Source: Parietichytrium sp. I65-24A (taxonomy: Eukaryota; Sar; Bigyra; Thraustochytrida; Thraustochytriidae). From it: a stretch of 64,000 bases of DNA. Under the pieces are notes generated by a model, which was not told the DNA's origin, ran no database searches, and saw nothing but the letters and a program-made list of their open reading frames with translations. Shown here piece after piece: positions 18,924 to 29,119 of the stretch (its first letter is position 1; each line of letters begins with the position of its first letter). A program made the translations under genes and the position numbers. The stretch is from the NCBI GenBank assembly GCA_012862575.1, contig BLSF01000093.1:51908-115907 (forward strand). The letters run 5' to 3'.

Positions 18924-21431
18924 TTACACCAAGGATGCGAGGACCTTATCTTTCTCAGAAGCAATCGGCCCAGCTTCCGCTGCGCGGGAGCGAGTCGGAA
19001 AAGCGAGGTGCCAACAAGTCTCCTCGTAAGCCGCAACTTCAGCGAGATGCCGAGCCACAGCTTTCTTACATTCATGGGAGTCAAGCGCGGACGAAGTCGA
19101 AGAGTGTGACCTGCACAATGCTTCGGCGCTGTTTTGATGCGAGACCTCCGTGGAGCGGGCCTCAAGGAACAGACTGGGAATCGCCTTGGTACACTCCCAC
19201 CCGCCAGGAACTCGCTGAAAGCCCTTCTTGAGATATCCATCCGGATTGACTTCCAGCACTGCTGGTCGCGGCCGGCCATTGTCTGGCGATTCCTCCAGGA
19301 TGATGTCGAAAGATAGCATCTGAAACCCATGGGCCCTGAAACGCGATTGCACCGACGCATGGCGAAGCTTGTGAGCCACACCAAGAATTGTACGAACCAT
19401 GAGGTCCTCGATATCATTCCAAATGTCCCCCACTGTGTGTTCAGGGCGCAGAATCTCACTAGCAAACTCTGGACTCCATATCGACACAATCGAATCGAAT
19501 GATTTGTTTTGTGAAGAAGCAGGCGCTCGCTCCGACTTGGAGCGCAACGCGCTTCGTCTCTGCTTTGAATCAGTTTTGCTGCACTTTTTCTGAACAGAGC
19601 CGTTCGTGATGTGCATGCATTTGTGTCTGTACTGAGATGGGCTTGGGTCGTATTCCTCAGTGGCGATTCGGACGTGCGCATCGCGCACTACGAAGATCCG
19701 AAGTGGGTCCAGAGAGGTAACAAGCATCCACGTTCTCAAATCGAATTTGAATCCCTCCCTGGTCAAGAAAGGCTGGAGGACGTAGCGCTGGGCTATCCAG
19801 TCGCTATGCTTTACGAGACTTGCGCGTTCCTGTTTATCCGAGGAGGTACAACCGTGAATTCTGACGCCAGCCCCTTCTGCGCTGTTTAGTGGCTTCAAAG
19901 CCCAAGCCCCAGAACAAGAACCCTCAAATGCCTGCAGGTTGTTGGCATTCAACACAAGTGAATCCAGCCTGAAAACCCTTTCCGCCCATTGGTCCCCAAA
20001 CTGCTCAGACGCAGAGGTCTTGGCGTTCACCAGGCCAGTTTTGCTGCACAGTTCGTGCACTATGCCAGGGAGCATATTGATCGTCACGTTTGACGGCAGA
20101 CGGCGGAACGCGTCGTCGCTGGTCTTCGGCGAGTCGTACATGCTCAGTGTTGCCCCAAGGCTTTTGCGGTGATGGCGAGGAAGCATACCTCCCGGCTCGG
20201 TGAACACATTTTCCCAATGCACACCCCAGAACAAAGTCACCCCAGGCGGCACCCAGCCTGGAGGAAGCAACCCGTTCTTCTTTACGTAAGAATCAAACAT
20301 TCCTCTCTCCTTCAGCGACTTGCCAATCACGGAGACATAATCTTTACGGAATCTCATCTTGCCCGAATTTGGGTCGAACCAATGCGCTTCGATTTTAAAT
20401 CGTAGCGCGGACACACCGGCGCTGCCTTCTTTGGGCATTATTATGGCTTCCTTCGGACTCAGCGGGGGCAACTCGATACGCTCCGCATCCGCTTCCTCCG
20501 ACTCAATGACAACGTCCTCGTCCAGACCCTCTTGCTCACCACTTCCAATACCGTTTGCGCCGCTTTCCGGTCCTTCCTTGATCTCTGGGGTTTGAGCAGA
20601 ACTGTCTAGATCGTGATTGGCATCTAACTCAAGTTCCTCCTCCTGACGCTGAAATCCCAGTCCATGATCATCTTCCCCTCCTCTCTCAGCTTGATGCAGC
20701 CCAACTTGTTCAAAACCATTCTGCACAGCATCATCCGCGCTAGCATCGATCGCCGCTTCGCTGGGACGGCCCGACTCGGTGTCCAAGTCCGAGTCCAATT
20801 CGTCATTCCCGGCCAGCATCTCCTCGTCCCCATTCTCATCCGAGGCCTCGGTCCCCATCGTGTTCATGTTCGTGTTCATATTCGTGTTCAAGCTGTTGCT
20901 GGCAACAGCATCAACACCCGCGTCGGCCTTCGCATCCTCGCCACCTAAGGTCTCTCCGTCGCCCATGGACACCTTGGAGTCCAGCATGAGCTCCGCCCTC
21001 CATTTGGGGTCTGCCACGCCCGGCGGAATCTTTGCCCTCAGCCCTTCCCGCGGGCCCGTTCGCGAACCTTGCCATCGCTCCTGCTGTTCCAATTGTTCCA
21101 ATTGTTCCGATTGTTCCCCGGTCCTCGCTGTCCTCGCGGTCCTCGCGCGGAACAGAACGAACTTCCCCAGCACCACCACTGCGGCGAGTACCAGGGCGAC
21201 CCTCAGCACAACGGACAGCGCCCTCTTACGCCGCCGCAGCAGGCCCCACAGCTGCGAAGAACTGTGGGGATTGTGATTAGCATTAGTATTAGATCCGTTA
21301 GCGTGGGGGTGCGCGCGGTGTGGGAAGAACGCGTGCCCGTCCTCTTTGTCCTTCGGGGACTCCCAGCGCCAGTCATCGCGGGCGTTCCCGCGCCGACGTT
21401 TCGCTAGCTCGCCGTCCGCGCGCACTACCAT
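18924..21431 (-). CDS. TTL-like ATP-grasp protein with N-terminal membrane anchor
   Basis: 835 residues, one exon. Residues 1-70 are hydrophilic and end in RRRKR. One hydrophobic helix follows at about 71-94 (ALSVVLRVALVLAAVVVLG). Then comes a long Glu/Asp/Gln-rich low-complexity segment, and a tubulin-tyrosine-ligase-like (TTL) domain from about 340 to the end. Ligase hallmarks are the ATP-binding lysine (WALKPLNSAEGAG, near 509), FKFDLRTWML near 562, MHITNGSVQ, and the metal-binding VLEVNPDGYL near 727. Such enzymes join amino acids to proteins using ATP. By the positive-inside rule the anchor predicts type II topology, which would put the catalytic domain in the secretory lumen rather than with cytosolic tubulin. 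The substrate is unknown. Confidence 0.85.
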   Translation of the reverse strand: MVVRADGELAKRRRGNARDDWRWESPKDKEDGHAFFPHRAHPHANGSNTNANHNPHSSSQLWGLLRRRKRALSVVLRVALVLAAVVVLGKFVLFRARTARTARTGEQSEQLEQLEQQERWQGSRTGPREGLRAKIPPGVADPKWRAELMLDSKVSMGDGETLGGEDAKADAGVDAVASNSLNTNMNTNMNTMGTEASDENGDEEMLAGNDELDSDLDTESGRPSEAAIDASADDAVQNGFEQVGLHQAERGGEDDHGLGFQRQEEELELDANHDLDSSAQTPEIKEGPESGANGIGSGEQEGLDEDVVIESEEADAERIELPPLSPKEAIIMPKEGSAGVSALRFKIEAHWFDPNSGKMRFRKDYVSVIGKSLKERGMFDSYVKKNGLLPPGWVPPGVTLFWGVHWENVFTEPGGMLPRHHRKSLGATLSMYDSPKTSDDAFRRLPSNVTINMLPGIVHELCSKTGLVNAKTSASEQFGDQWAERVFRLDSLVLNANNLQAFEGSCSGAWALKPLNSAEGAGVRIHGCTSSDKQERASLVKHSDWIAQRYVLQPFLTREGFKFDLRTWMLVTSLDPLRIFVVRDAHVRIATEEYDPSPSQYRHKCMHITNGSVQKKCSKTDSKQRRSALRSKSERAPASSQNKSFDSIVSIWSPEFASEILRPEHTVGDIWNDIEDLMVRTILGVAHKLRHASVQSRFRAHGFQMLSFDIILEESPDNGRPRPAVLEVNPDGYLKKGFQRVPGGWECTKAIPSLFLEARSTEVSHQNSAEALCRSHSSTSSALDSHECKKAVARHLAEVAAYEETCWHLAFPTRSRAAEAGPIASEKDKVLASLV

Positions 21432-22724
21432 TTTTCTCCCACAGGTACGAAAGTGCGCCTATAACGAGGACACGATTGCGTACGCGGATGGGGGTATGGG
21501 GGTGCGCGGACCACTAAGAGTATCCCACGCGATACTCTAAAGGTAGGAAAGGTAGGTTACGAGATGTTGTGATGTATCAAGGTTTGAAACCTTTACATTC
21601 CACGCATCTCTCTTTTACTCTAGGGAGAGACTAGCGTATACGCTGAATGGAATTCTATCGTCAGGCGGTAGAACGCCGTAGAAGGTGGTGTGCGCTCCTC
21701 GTATGGGAGTAGTGGTTTTCTATGCGATGATAGGATACCATGGGCAGTCGGCTCCACAGCCTTCTCGCTAGTCTTTTGAGTAGCGTCGAAGAGCCGGCTA
21801 GCTAGCGGTAACCGCTCGCTATAACTCAGATAGCTAGCTAGCTCTAGCTAGCGCTATTTCTTTTGAAGGGTTATACTATAAGGCTTACTTGGAAAATCGA
21901 GATAATAATTTTGACTTTTCGCATACCTAGTTCTCTCTGTAAGTTTGATCCAAAGAGATCAGCTCGAGCTGTTAGCTAGCTAGTAGCGTTCTTTCATTTC
22001 TTCGACACTAACTAATAGTTGGTTCCCCACGCCCTAGCTAGTAGGAAAGAACCAAGAACCGAAGAAACCGAATTCAATTTCAGCACCGGAGAACTGGAGA
22101 ACTGGAGACCCCGAAATCAACCAGCTACTCCATTAAAGCACTACAATTCGACATATCGTCCAACAAACACTCCAACGCCTGCCAGGACCGCCGAGAACCG
22201 GAAAATCAGGAGCCCTCGCTATCATCGCAGAAGAACTAGAATATCAGGTTCCTCCGCGGAGAACCCACCCGAACCTTCCTACCGACCTCTAACCAACTGC
22301 TACTTCCAATGCCTGGATGCGGCCTCCGTCCGAACCGCACACCCCGGTTCCCTGGTTCCGGAGAGCGCACAGCCGTGCGCCGGAGAGGTGTCCGCGCCGA
22401 GGACCTTTTCCTTCAGGCGCCAGCAACCCTGCGCGCAAGCCTGGAACCCGGGGGCCTCCTCGACCAGCTCTCCGAGTCCCCGGTTCTCCGGTTCTCCGGT
22501 TCTCTGCTTCTCTGGAACCAGGCCCTCCGGTCTCCGCTACTCGTGCGTCGGCGCTCGAGTACAGAGTACTACACTTCGCAGTAGACCCGCTTAGTCGGAC
22601 TGAGGACTCAAAAGCACTCGGAAGAGAAGAGAGGAGGAGAGGAGAAGGCAGAAAGGATAAAAGAGCGATTGTGAATCGCAGAAGGTAAAAAAAAGGTGGG
22701 AGCCGAGTGGGATTGGAGGCGGAA
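21432..22724. other. Divergent intergenic region with TAGC palindromes
   Basis: It is the shared upstream region of a TTL gene (-) and the carrier gene (+). Around 21795-21990 it contains clusters of GCTAGCTAGC. Around 22480-22505 CCGGTTCT units repeat. A 191-codon frame at 22019-22594 is Pro/Ser/Arg-rich with no family pattern and is not called. Confidence 0.5.
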
Positions 22725-23713
22725 ATGAGCGAGCCACAAGTATTTTGGAAGACGGTGGTGGCGGGCGGGGCCGCCGGGATCACTGAGATTGTGGCCATGT
22801 ACCCGACGGATGTGGCCAAGACGCGCGCGCAGCTGAGCGTGAAGCAGGTGGGGATGGGCACGATTTTTAAGGACATCATCACTGCGCAAGGGCCGGTGGG
22901 ATTGTACCGCGGCATCTCGACGCCCATTCTGGCTGAAGCGCCCAAACGCGCGTGGAAGTTTGGCGCAAATGACCAGTTTAAGAAACTTATTGCGTCTGCG
23001 TCACCGGATGGCAAGATCGGGGTGGTGGGGTCGGCCATGGCAGGGTCCCTGGCCGGGATTTCCGAGGCGCTGGTGAACTGTCCTTTTGAGACGGTCAAGG
23101 TGCGCATGCAAGACGCCGCGAATGTTGTAAGTTTGGCGTCGTTTTCGTGAAACGGAGCATATTTAGGCTGGGCTTTTGTTCAGTTGTTGCCTGCGTAATC
23201 GTGCGAGCTAACATGACATCTTCTGAATCGGCCACCCCTCAGGCACGCTATTCCAGCACTGCGGAATGCATCAAGTCCCTCGTGAAAGAGGAAGGTGTCT
23301 TTGCGCTGTACAAAGGGCTGGAACCCCAGATGTGGAGAAATGGATTCTGGAACGGACTGTACTTTGGATTTATCGGCCTCGTGAGCATAAACTATCCGCT
23401 ACCGAAGGACGCATCCAGCGAAGAGAAATTTCTGCACAAATTTTTGTCTGGCGTGGCTGGAAGCACAGTTGGTACTCTGGCGAACACCCCATTTGATGTC
23501 GTCAAAAGCCGAATGCAACAGCAGAGCAGTCCCGGTCCTGACGGCAAGCTCAAGTATCGCCACGCACTGCAGTCCTTGAAACTCATTGCTGACGAAGAAG
23601 GTTTCCGCGCGCTCTACAAAGGGTTGGGGGCTCGTTTGCTGCGCCTCGGTCCAGGCGGGGGCATCATGATCGTTGCCTTTGACTTTGTGAGCAATCTCCT
23701 GAAACCGTATTGA
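22725..23713 (+). CDS. SLC25A21: Mitochondrial 2-oxodicarboxylate carrier (two exons)
   Basis: Exons 22725-23126 and 23243-23713 join in phase 0 to 290 residues, the standard length for the SLC25 family. Three repeats are visible by their signature motifs: YPTDVAKTRAQ, CPFETVKVRMQ and TPFDVVKSRMQ. Subtype features match the oxodicarboxylate carrier (yeast ODC1/2, human SLC25A21): GLYRGISTPILAEAPKRAWKFGAND, quoted here in two parts as GLYRGISTPILAEAPKR and AWKFGAND, then GLEPQMWRNGFWNG and RLGPGGGIMIV. The protein would exchange 2-oxoadipate and 2-oxoglutarate across the inner membrane, linking lysine and tryptophan catabolism to the matrix. The 116-base intron has GTAAGT and CCCCTCAG ends. 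The ATG at 22725 gives the canonical short N-terminus MSEPQVFWKTV. Confidence 0.93.
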
Positions 23714-24413
23714 CTTGGAAATGTGCATCTCTTTTGACTGCTGCTGTCGCTGCTCCTAGACCTGAAAACACTATCACGAACCACCGCTCTCTTTTCATCT
23801 CCATACTATATGTTCTGGAACTCGGGAATACAACCCTGTGCTCTTGATATCCATCCTCCGTGCCCGTCACTTTTTCCAACTCCGGTCGCGCACAAACGTT
23901 TATTGAGCCAAAAACTCGGCCACCTGCAGCACATTCTTTTCACAACTCGCCTCTTCCACGAGCCCGGCGATCTGCGCATCCTTGTGCAATCGATGGTGTA
24001 ATTTCATTTCGTTTCATTCTCCCAACGACCTTGTAGTGTGCATTTCAATTCACAGTCTCCCAACGCCCTTCTGGTGCGATCGATGGTTGCATTTCATTTC
24101 GCATTCTCTCAACCAACTGGGAGACAGTTGCACTGACTGTGAATATCCTTCACAATTCAATTCCAACCAAAGAAAGAGCGCCCATCTCCTCATATCTCCT
24201 CATATCTCCTCCTTCACTGATGGCATGAATGAACAACAACCTTCTCAAAACGCTCTTGTTGAAAACAAACATCATCAAACAGACTTCTACCGACTACCTA
24301 TGCATTCCTACCATGTAACTGCGCGAGGACACCTTGCGTACGGTAATATTCACCGCGTCTGAGCAAAGAAGGCCAACAGCACGTCGCGCGCACACTAATG
24401 AACGTCATCCGCG
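23714..24413. other. Intergenic, no gene seen
   Basis: The stretch lies between the carrier and the large TTL gene. Related segments repeat around 23990-24130 (CGATGGTG, ATTTCATTTCG, CTCCCAACG). A GACTGTGAATA motif sits near 24136. Confidence 0.55.
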
Positions 24414-27400
24414 ATGCACAATGAGGACCAGGCGGGTCTCGGCCAAAGCGCTGCGTCCGAGGGATCTTACTTTTCTACTCAGCCAGGGTCCTCGGCGGGG
24501 ACAGATGCGGACGGGACTGGCCCGCGCGAGAGACAGCACAGCGCGGACACGCATGGGACAGAGGACACTGGCGTTTCGGGGACGGGCCAAAGTGTGAGCA
24601 GCTGTACGGGGGAAAGCCAAAGTCAGAGTGAAGAATACGATGAAGACGACGATGGGAATGACGACGGCAAGAGCGACGAAGAGGATGAGGATGAGGATGA
24701 GGACCAAGAAGAACAAGCGGGATTCGACATAGAAGATGGGCTTGACGTCGGCAGCACTGGCAGGGAGGTCGAGCATGGCGATGACGGAAATTCGTCAGAA
24801 AGCGAGGAGACTGGGAGCTCGGATTCCTCAAGTTCAAATTCTAGAAGAATGCGCCAATCGTCGTTTAGCACTCAGAGCTCCTCACAGCAGCATACGTGCA
24901 CGGGCGATGACGATGACGATTACGATAACGATTACGATTACGAAGATGGAGGGGAAGAAGAGTCTTCCAGGAGCGACGGGGATCTTGAGAAACAAGAAGG
25001 CCAATCTGAAAGCGGGTCAGGTGAAGATGAAGATGAAGATGAAATGGACGAGAATGACGCAACTAGTGAGGGGACGGGCTGCGAACCTGAGCATGACTTG
25101 GAGGCCCAAGTTCTCAAGCAACGGCGACGCGCAAAAAGCGAGCGGTCAAGCTCTGGGTCAGAGGATAGCGGATCGTCGTCAGCACATTCCATGTCTCCTT
25201 CAACGTCGTCCAATAGCGGGCCAGAGGATCTTGAGGCGGGGCTGGACAGAGCGCGAAAGAAAAAAAAGAAAAAGTCGGGCCAGGGTTCGCGCTTGGTTGT
25301 CTCATGGAAAGTGCGGTTGGCCGCTGTATGCTTTCTTGCAGCCATGACGTATGTTGCAATGATGCAATTGTGGCAAATGGCCAGAACTGTAGCATCGTCT
25401 GCCAGCGCGATATTACCAACAGGGATTTCCGTGCCGCAACTCTGGAGCGGGCGTTCCTCCAATTCCGTCTCGGGGTCCGGGGGAACGCACACCAATATAG
25501 GTTTTGACGTAGATCCAATCCTGATGCGTGAGCAGCCGCTCACTTGGAGCGAGTTCAAACCTTTGCTGCGAAGGCAAAACGCGTCTCTCACAACAACGGG
25601 ACACAGCATGGATGTGAAGATCTCCAAAAAGGTGACCAAACCTGTGCACAAACAGAAGAGACGATCTTTTGGCTGTCTCAGGGAAGGGTGCCGCGGTCTG
25701 GAAATCGAAGAAATGCTTGACCGCGGGTGGAGCATGAGGTTCAAGACTTGTCTTGTAAACGGTACACGTGACTATAAAGACATGAACTATCACCTCACAG
25801 TCCTTATGGCCGATACAACCAATCTGAATCACCTAGAATCGGTGAGACCCGACCTATTCAAGAAGATTCACGACTCATATGAGGGGTCCACGTATATAAC
25901 CGCTTTTGATGGAGGCGACGCTATCGGAGGTAACAAAGGCCAGCAGCTGCGGACCAAAATGAAATATGTAAAGTCCTTCGGGTGCAAGTATAATGATCTC
26001 GGTATCCAGCCAGCCCAGTATCGCTTATACGTAAAGGAAGAGTGCGATGATTTGGTGTCTTTGGATGCACAGCAGGCCGGGCTCACATGGTTACTTAAAC
26101 CGGAGGCAGGTTCGCAGGGCCAGGGCATCACCTTTCACGCTGACGCTGATGATATCAAAAGCAAGCGCCCAGAGTTCTTTCCTTGTGAGACCCGGCACAA
26201 AATGCCAGCCACACAAAGAGCTTTGGTTCAGCAATACATCGAAAAGCCGTTGCTGTTGCACAAGTGTAAATTTGATGTGCGCGTGTACATGCTGATTGGG
26301 TCTTCCAACCCATGGCTCGTGTTTTATCACGAGGGATACTTGCGGCGGTCGCTCTGGCCGTACACTCCAAACTCCAAAGATCGCAAAGTCTACCTCACCA
26401 ACACCCACTTTCAGAGTATGAAGTCGGGCTTCAAGCTCTCTGACCATATTTGGCCATTCGATTCGTTTCAGGAATATCTCAGCGAGCAGGGACTCACAGG
26501 GGCTCACTATATCGACTCCATCTTGAACCCTTACATTCGTGCCATGGTTCTTCTTATCTTTAAAAGCGCCGCGCACAAGATCAAGCCCAGAGCGGGATCC
26601 TACCAGATCATGGGGTTGGACTTTATGATCGACGAGGATTTTCACGTTCATTTCATCGAGGCGAACGGATACCCAGGATTCACGTGGAGCATCAACTTTG
26701 ACTCGCGGAAAATGGTGGAGCATCTCATGGATCTGGTCCAAGAGCTTCATGAATACCCAGAACCATTCAATCTGCTCAGGCCTGGGGACCGCTTTGGCAA
26801 TTGGCAGCTCGCTTACTCAGAGATCATGGAGCGCAAAACGGCGTCTCGGTATCACCCTTGTGAAGAATTCGGAGATAACATTGCCCTGTCTGCCGGGCTC
26901 AAACACGCGAACCAAGCCTTCTCAAAAATCAGCTCGGCGATCAAACAGGCCTCGACGAAAGCCTATGACAACACGGAGAAATTTGTGCAAAGGATCCCGG
27001 GCTGGAGATACCTCGGTGGCGAAAAGGGTGATACGTATCACACTCGCAGTTCGTTCGCTAAACAGTTCAAGTGCTCCGCAGCTCTGTCCGGAATAGAGCC
27101 GCGCACGTACAGACTCTACGATCCGAAGGAATGCGCAGCTCTCTTCTCCGGGTCCGTAGACAGGAATCTGGTGCTCAAGCAGGTCGAGGGTGCAGGAGGC
27201 GGCGACGGTCTCGTGTTTTTTCGCTCCGTCTCGGACCTTAAAAAGGACAGCGGGGTTTATCCTTGTAGGGACGACGCACCGCAGTCATGGATTGCGCAAG
27301 AGATGGTCTCAAATGGCATACAGCTCGATGTTGGAAAACTTCGCAATGCAGAACTTATCAAAGTCGACTTTGGCCCGGCCGAAAGTGCCAAAGAGCGCCG

Positions 27401-28563
27401 CGCAAACGCGAAGGCACTTGAGGATGGCCTTCAGCTGGTCAATCCCAGCAACGCCATCTACCAGCAGCATGCCGATCTTTCGGCACGCGGCGAGACCATC
27501 CGCGTCTTGTACCACATTCGCACATTTCTGCTTGTCCCCAGCATCTCTCCAATGATGGCGTTCTATCATGATGGTTACCTCCGATCTGTTCGCCCGGCAC
27601 TCATCGACGATGATCATTATGGGTTCAAACTAGGAGAGCATGTCTTGACATTCGAAAACTTTCAGTATTACCTGGCTTCACAACAGATGACGAGCCCTCA
27701 CTACGTCAGTTCTGTACTTCGGCCTTACTTGAACAAGGTAACGGAATATGTTTTCCACAGCTCATTAGGCGATGTGAACAGTGCGATTGCAAAAGCATTC
27801 GGAAACGAAACCAACAATCGCCACCACCACCAAATGTTTGCGTTTAATTTTATTTTGGACACTGCTTACAAAGTCCATCTGGTTGGTGTTAGCGGAGACC
27901 CGACGCATCGAGACTTCTTTCCGCTGGATTATATGCGTGAGGTGTCCGTGGAGGTCCACGATCAATTGAAAAAGATGCAGAAGCTCCGTCGCGAACTCGT
28001 TCTGGAGCTCGGATCCGCACCAGCAGCTTTTGCTCGCATGCGTTACGGCGATGCTTATGGTTCGTATTCTTTGCTATACAGTGAAATGGAGGCTCAGCGG
28101 TACAATTCGGAGTACGACCCGTGCCTGTGGTTTTCAAGCTCTCCGTTCATTCCAAAATCGCAGATCAAAAAGGTTACTGATCTCCAAAACTTTGCGGAAA
28201 AGCAGAGGGCTTCGCACAAGCGGGAGATGGACAAGTACGTCAAGAAGAGATGGGCAAGCTGCAAGTTGCGCTCCTCTCGAGAAGCCAAAGAAGATTGCAT
28301 TCGAGGGGAAATTTTGTACAGGTACATGATTTACGTTCAGAAAGAGCACATTCCGTAAGTTGCCCGCGACCACATTTGGCAAAGCCATTTGGCCCCCGAC
28401 TCTTGCTAACCAGAGACTCGATCTGATAACCCTATTTCCTTTTCTCATTCGCAGGTACGACAAAGATTTTGTGAACAATGAAATCTCAGAGCTCATGGGA
28501 AACCACTCCCCGCAACTCCCGCAATGGAAGATCGAAGCTGCCAAGTCTCGCGCCAATTCCTGA
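24414..28563 (+). CDS. Membrane-anchored double TTL-domain protein (two exons)
   Basis: Exons 24414-28354 and 28455-28563 give 1349 residues; the junction reads HIPYDKDFVNN. Residues 1-290 are an extremely acidic, Ser-rich disordered segment ending in a run of six lysines. A single hydrophobic helix follows at about 300-322, predicting type II topology. TTL domain 1 (about 440-790) has the full hallmarks: WLLKPEAGSQGQG near 558, CKFDVRVYML, VYLTNTHFQ, and the metal ligands in HFIEANGYPGF near 745. TTL domain 2 (about 860-1260) keeps LKQVEGAGGGDG near 919 but has HLVGVSGDP where domain 1 has the Glu and Asn, so it is probably catalytically dead. Substrate unknown. It lies beyond the carrier gene from the other TTL gene. 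Confidence 0.87.
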
Positions 28564-29119
28564 CCTCATCCGGTTTGACTTTGGTGAAATTGTACATTCT
28601 CATCCACGCCCAGGTTTGTCGCAGTTTCAAGTCCGCGTTCCGCCATCCATCTCTCTGTCTTGCCCAATTTTTTCTCAACGGGCGGTTTTTTCCACCTACC
28701 TTTAGTGATCTCGAATTACAAACCTTTCTTCCCAAAAGCAGCTATAGCAGTTGTTCAAGAAAGCATTTTCTGTTTGAGCAAGAGCAGCAAGAGCAGCAAG
28801 AGCAGAGTTTCCCGTTCCTTCCACAGTCCACATTCCACGTTATATCTGTTCTGTAACTTTCCCTTCAAAGCAGCACACAATGCAAATGGATGTAATGTGC
28901 GGCACGTGAGTCCTACAATCTTCCTACGTCACTGCTACCGCTCCTCTCCATCTCCCTCCCGACACTCCCAACACTTGCACACCACCGTGGAATTCCGGGA
29001 ACGTTCCCCGCGTACCCGAGAGTCATACGTCCCGCGTGCGCGCACCCTTTGAATTGGTCCCCGCAAACGGCGCAAGCGGGTCCCGACGGAAGGAAAACTG
29101 ACGGCGGCCGAGGATCGCC
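28564..29119. other. Intergenic, upstream of valyl-tRNA synthetase
   Basis: The DNA turns GC-rich from about 28980 towards the proposed ValRS first exon. No gene is seen. Confidence 0.55.

Noticed and set aside
22019-22594. 191-codon plus-strand frame upstream of the carrier
   Set aside because: Pro/Ser/Arg-rich, no family pattern, and it lies in a GC-rich promoter region containing short repeats.
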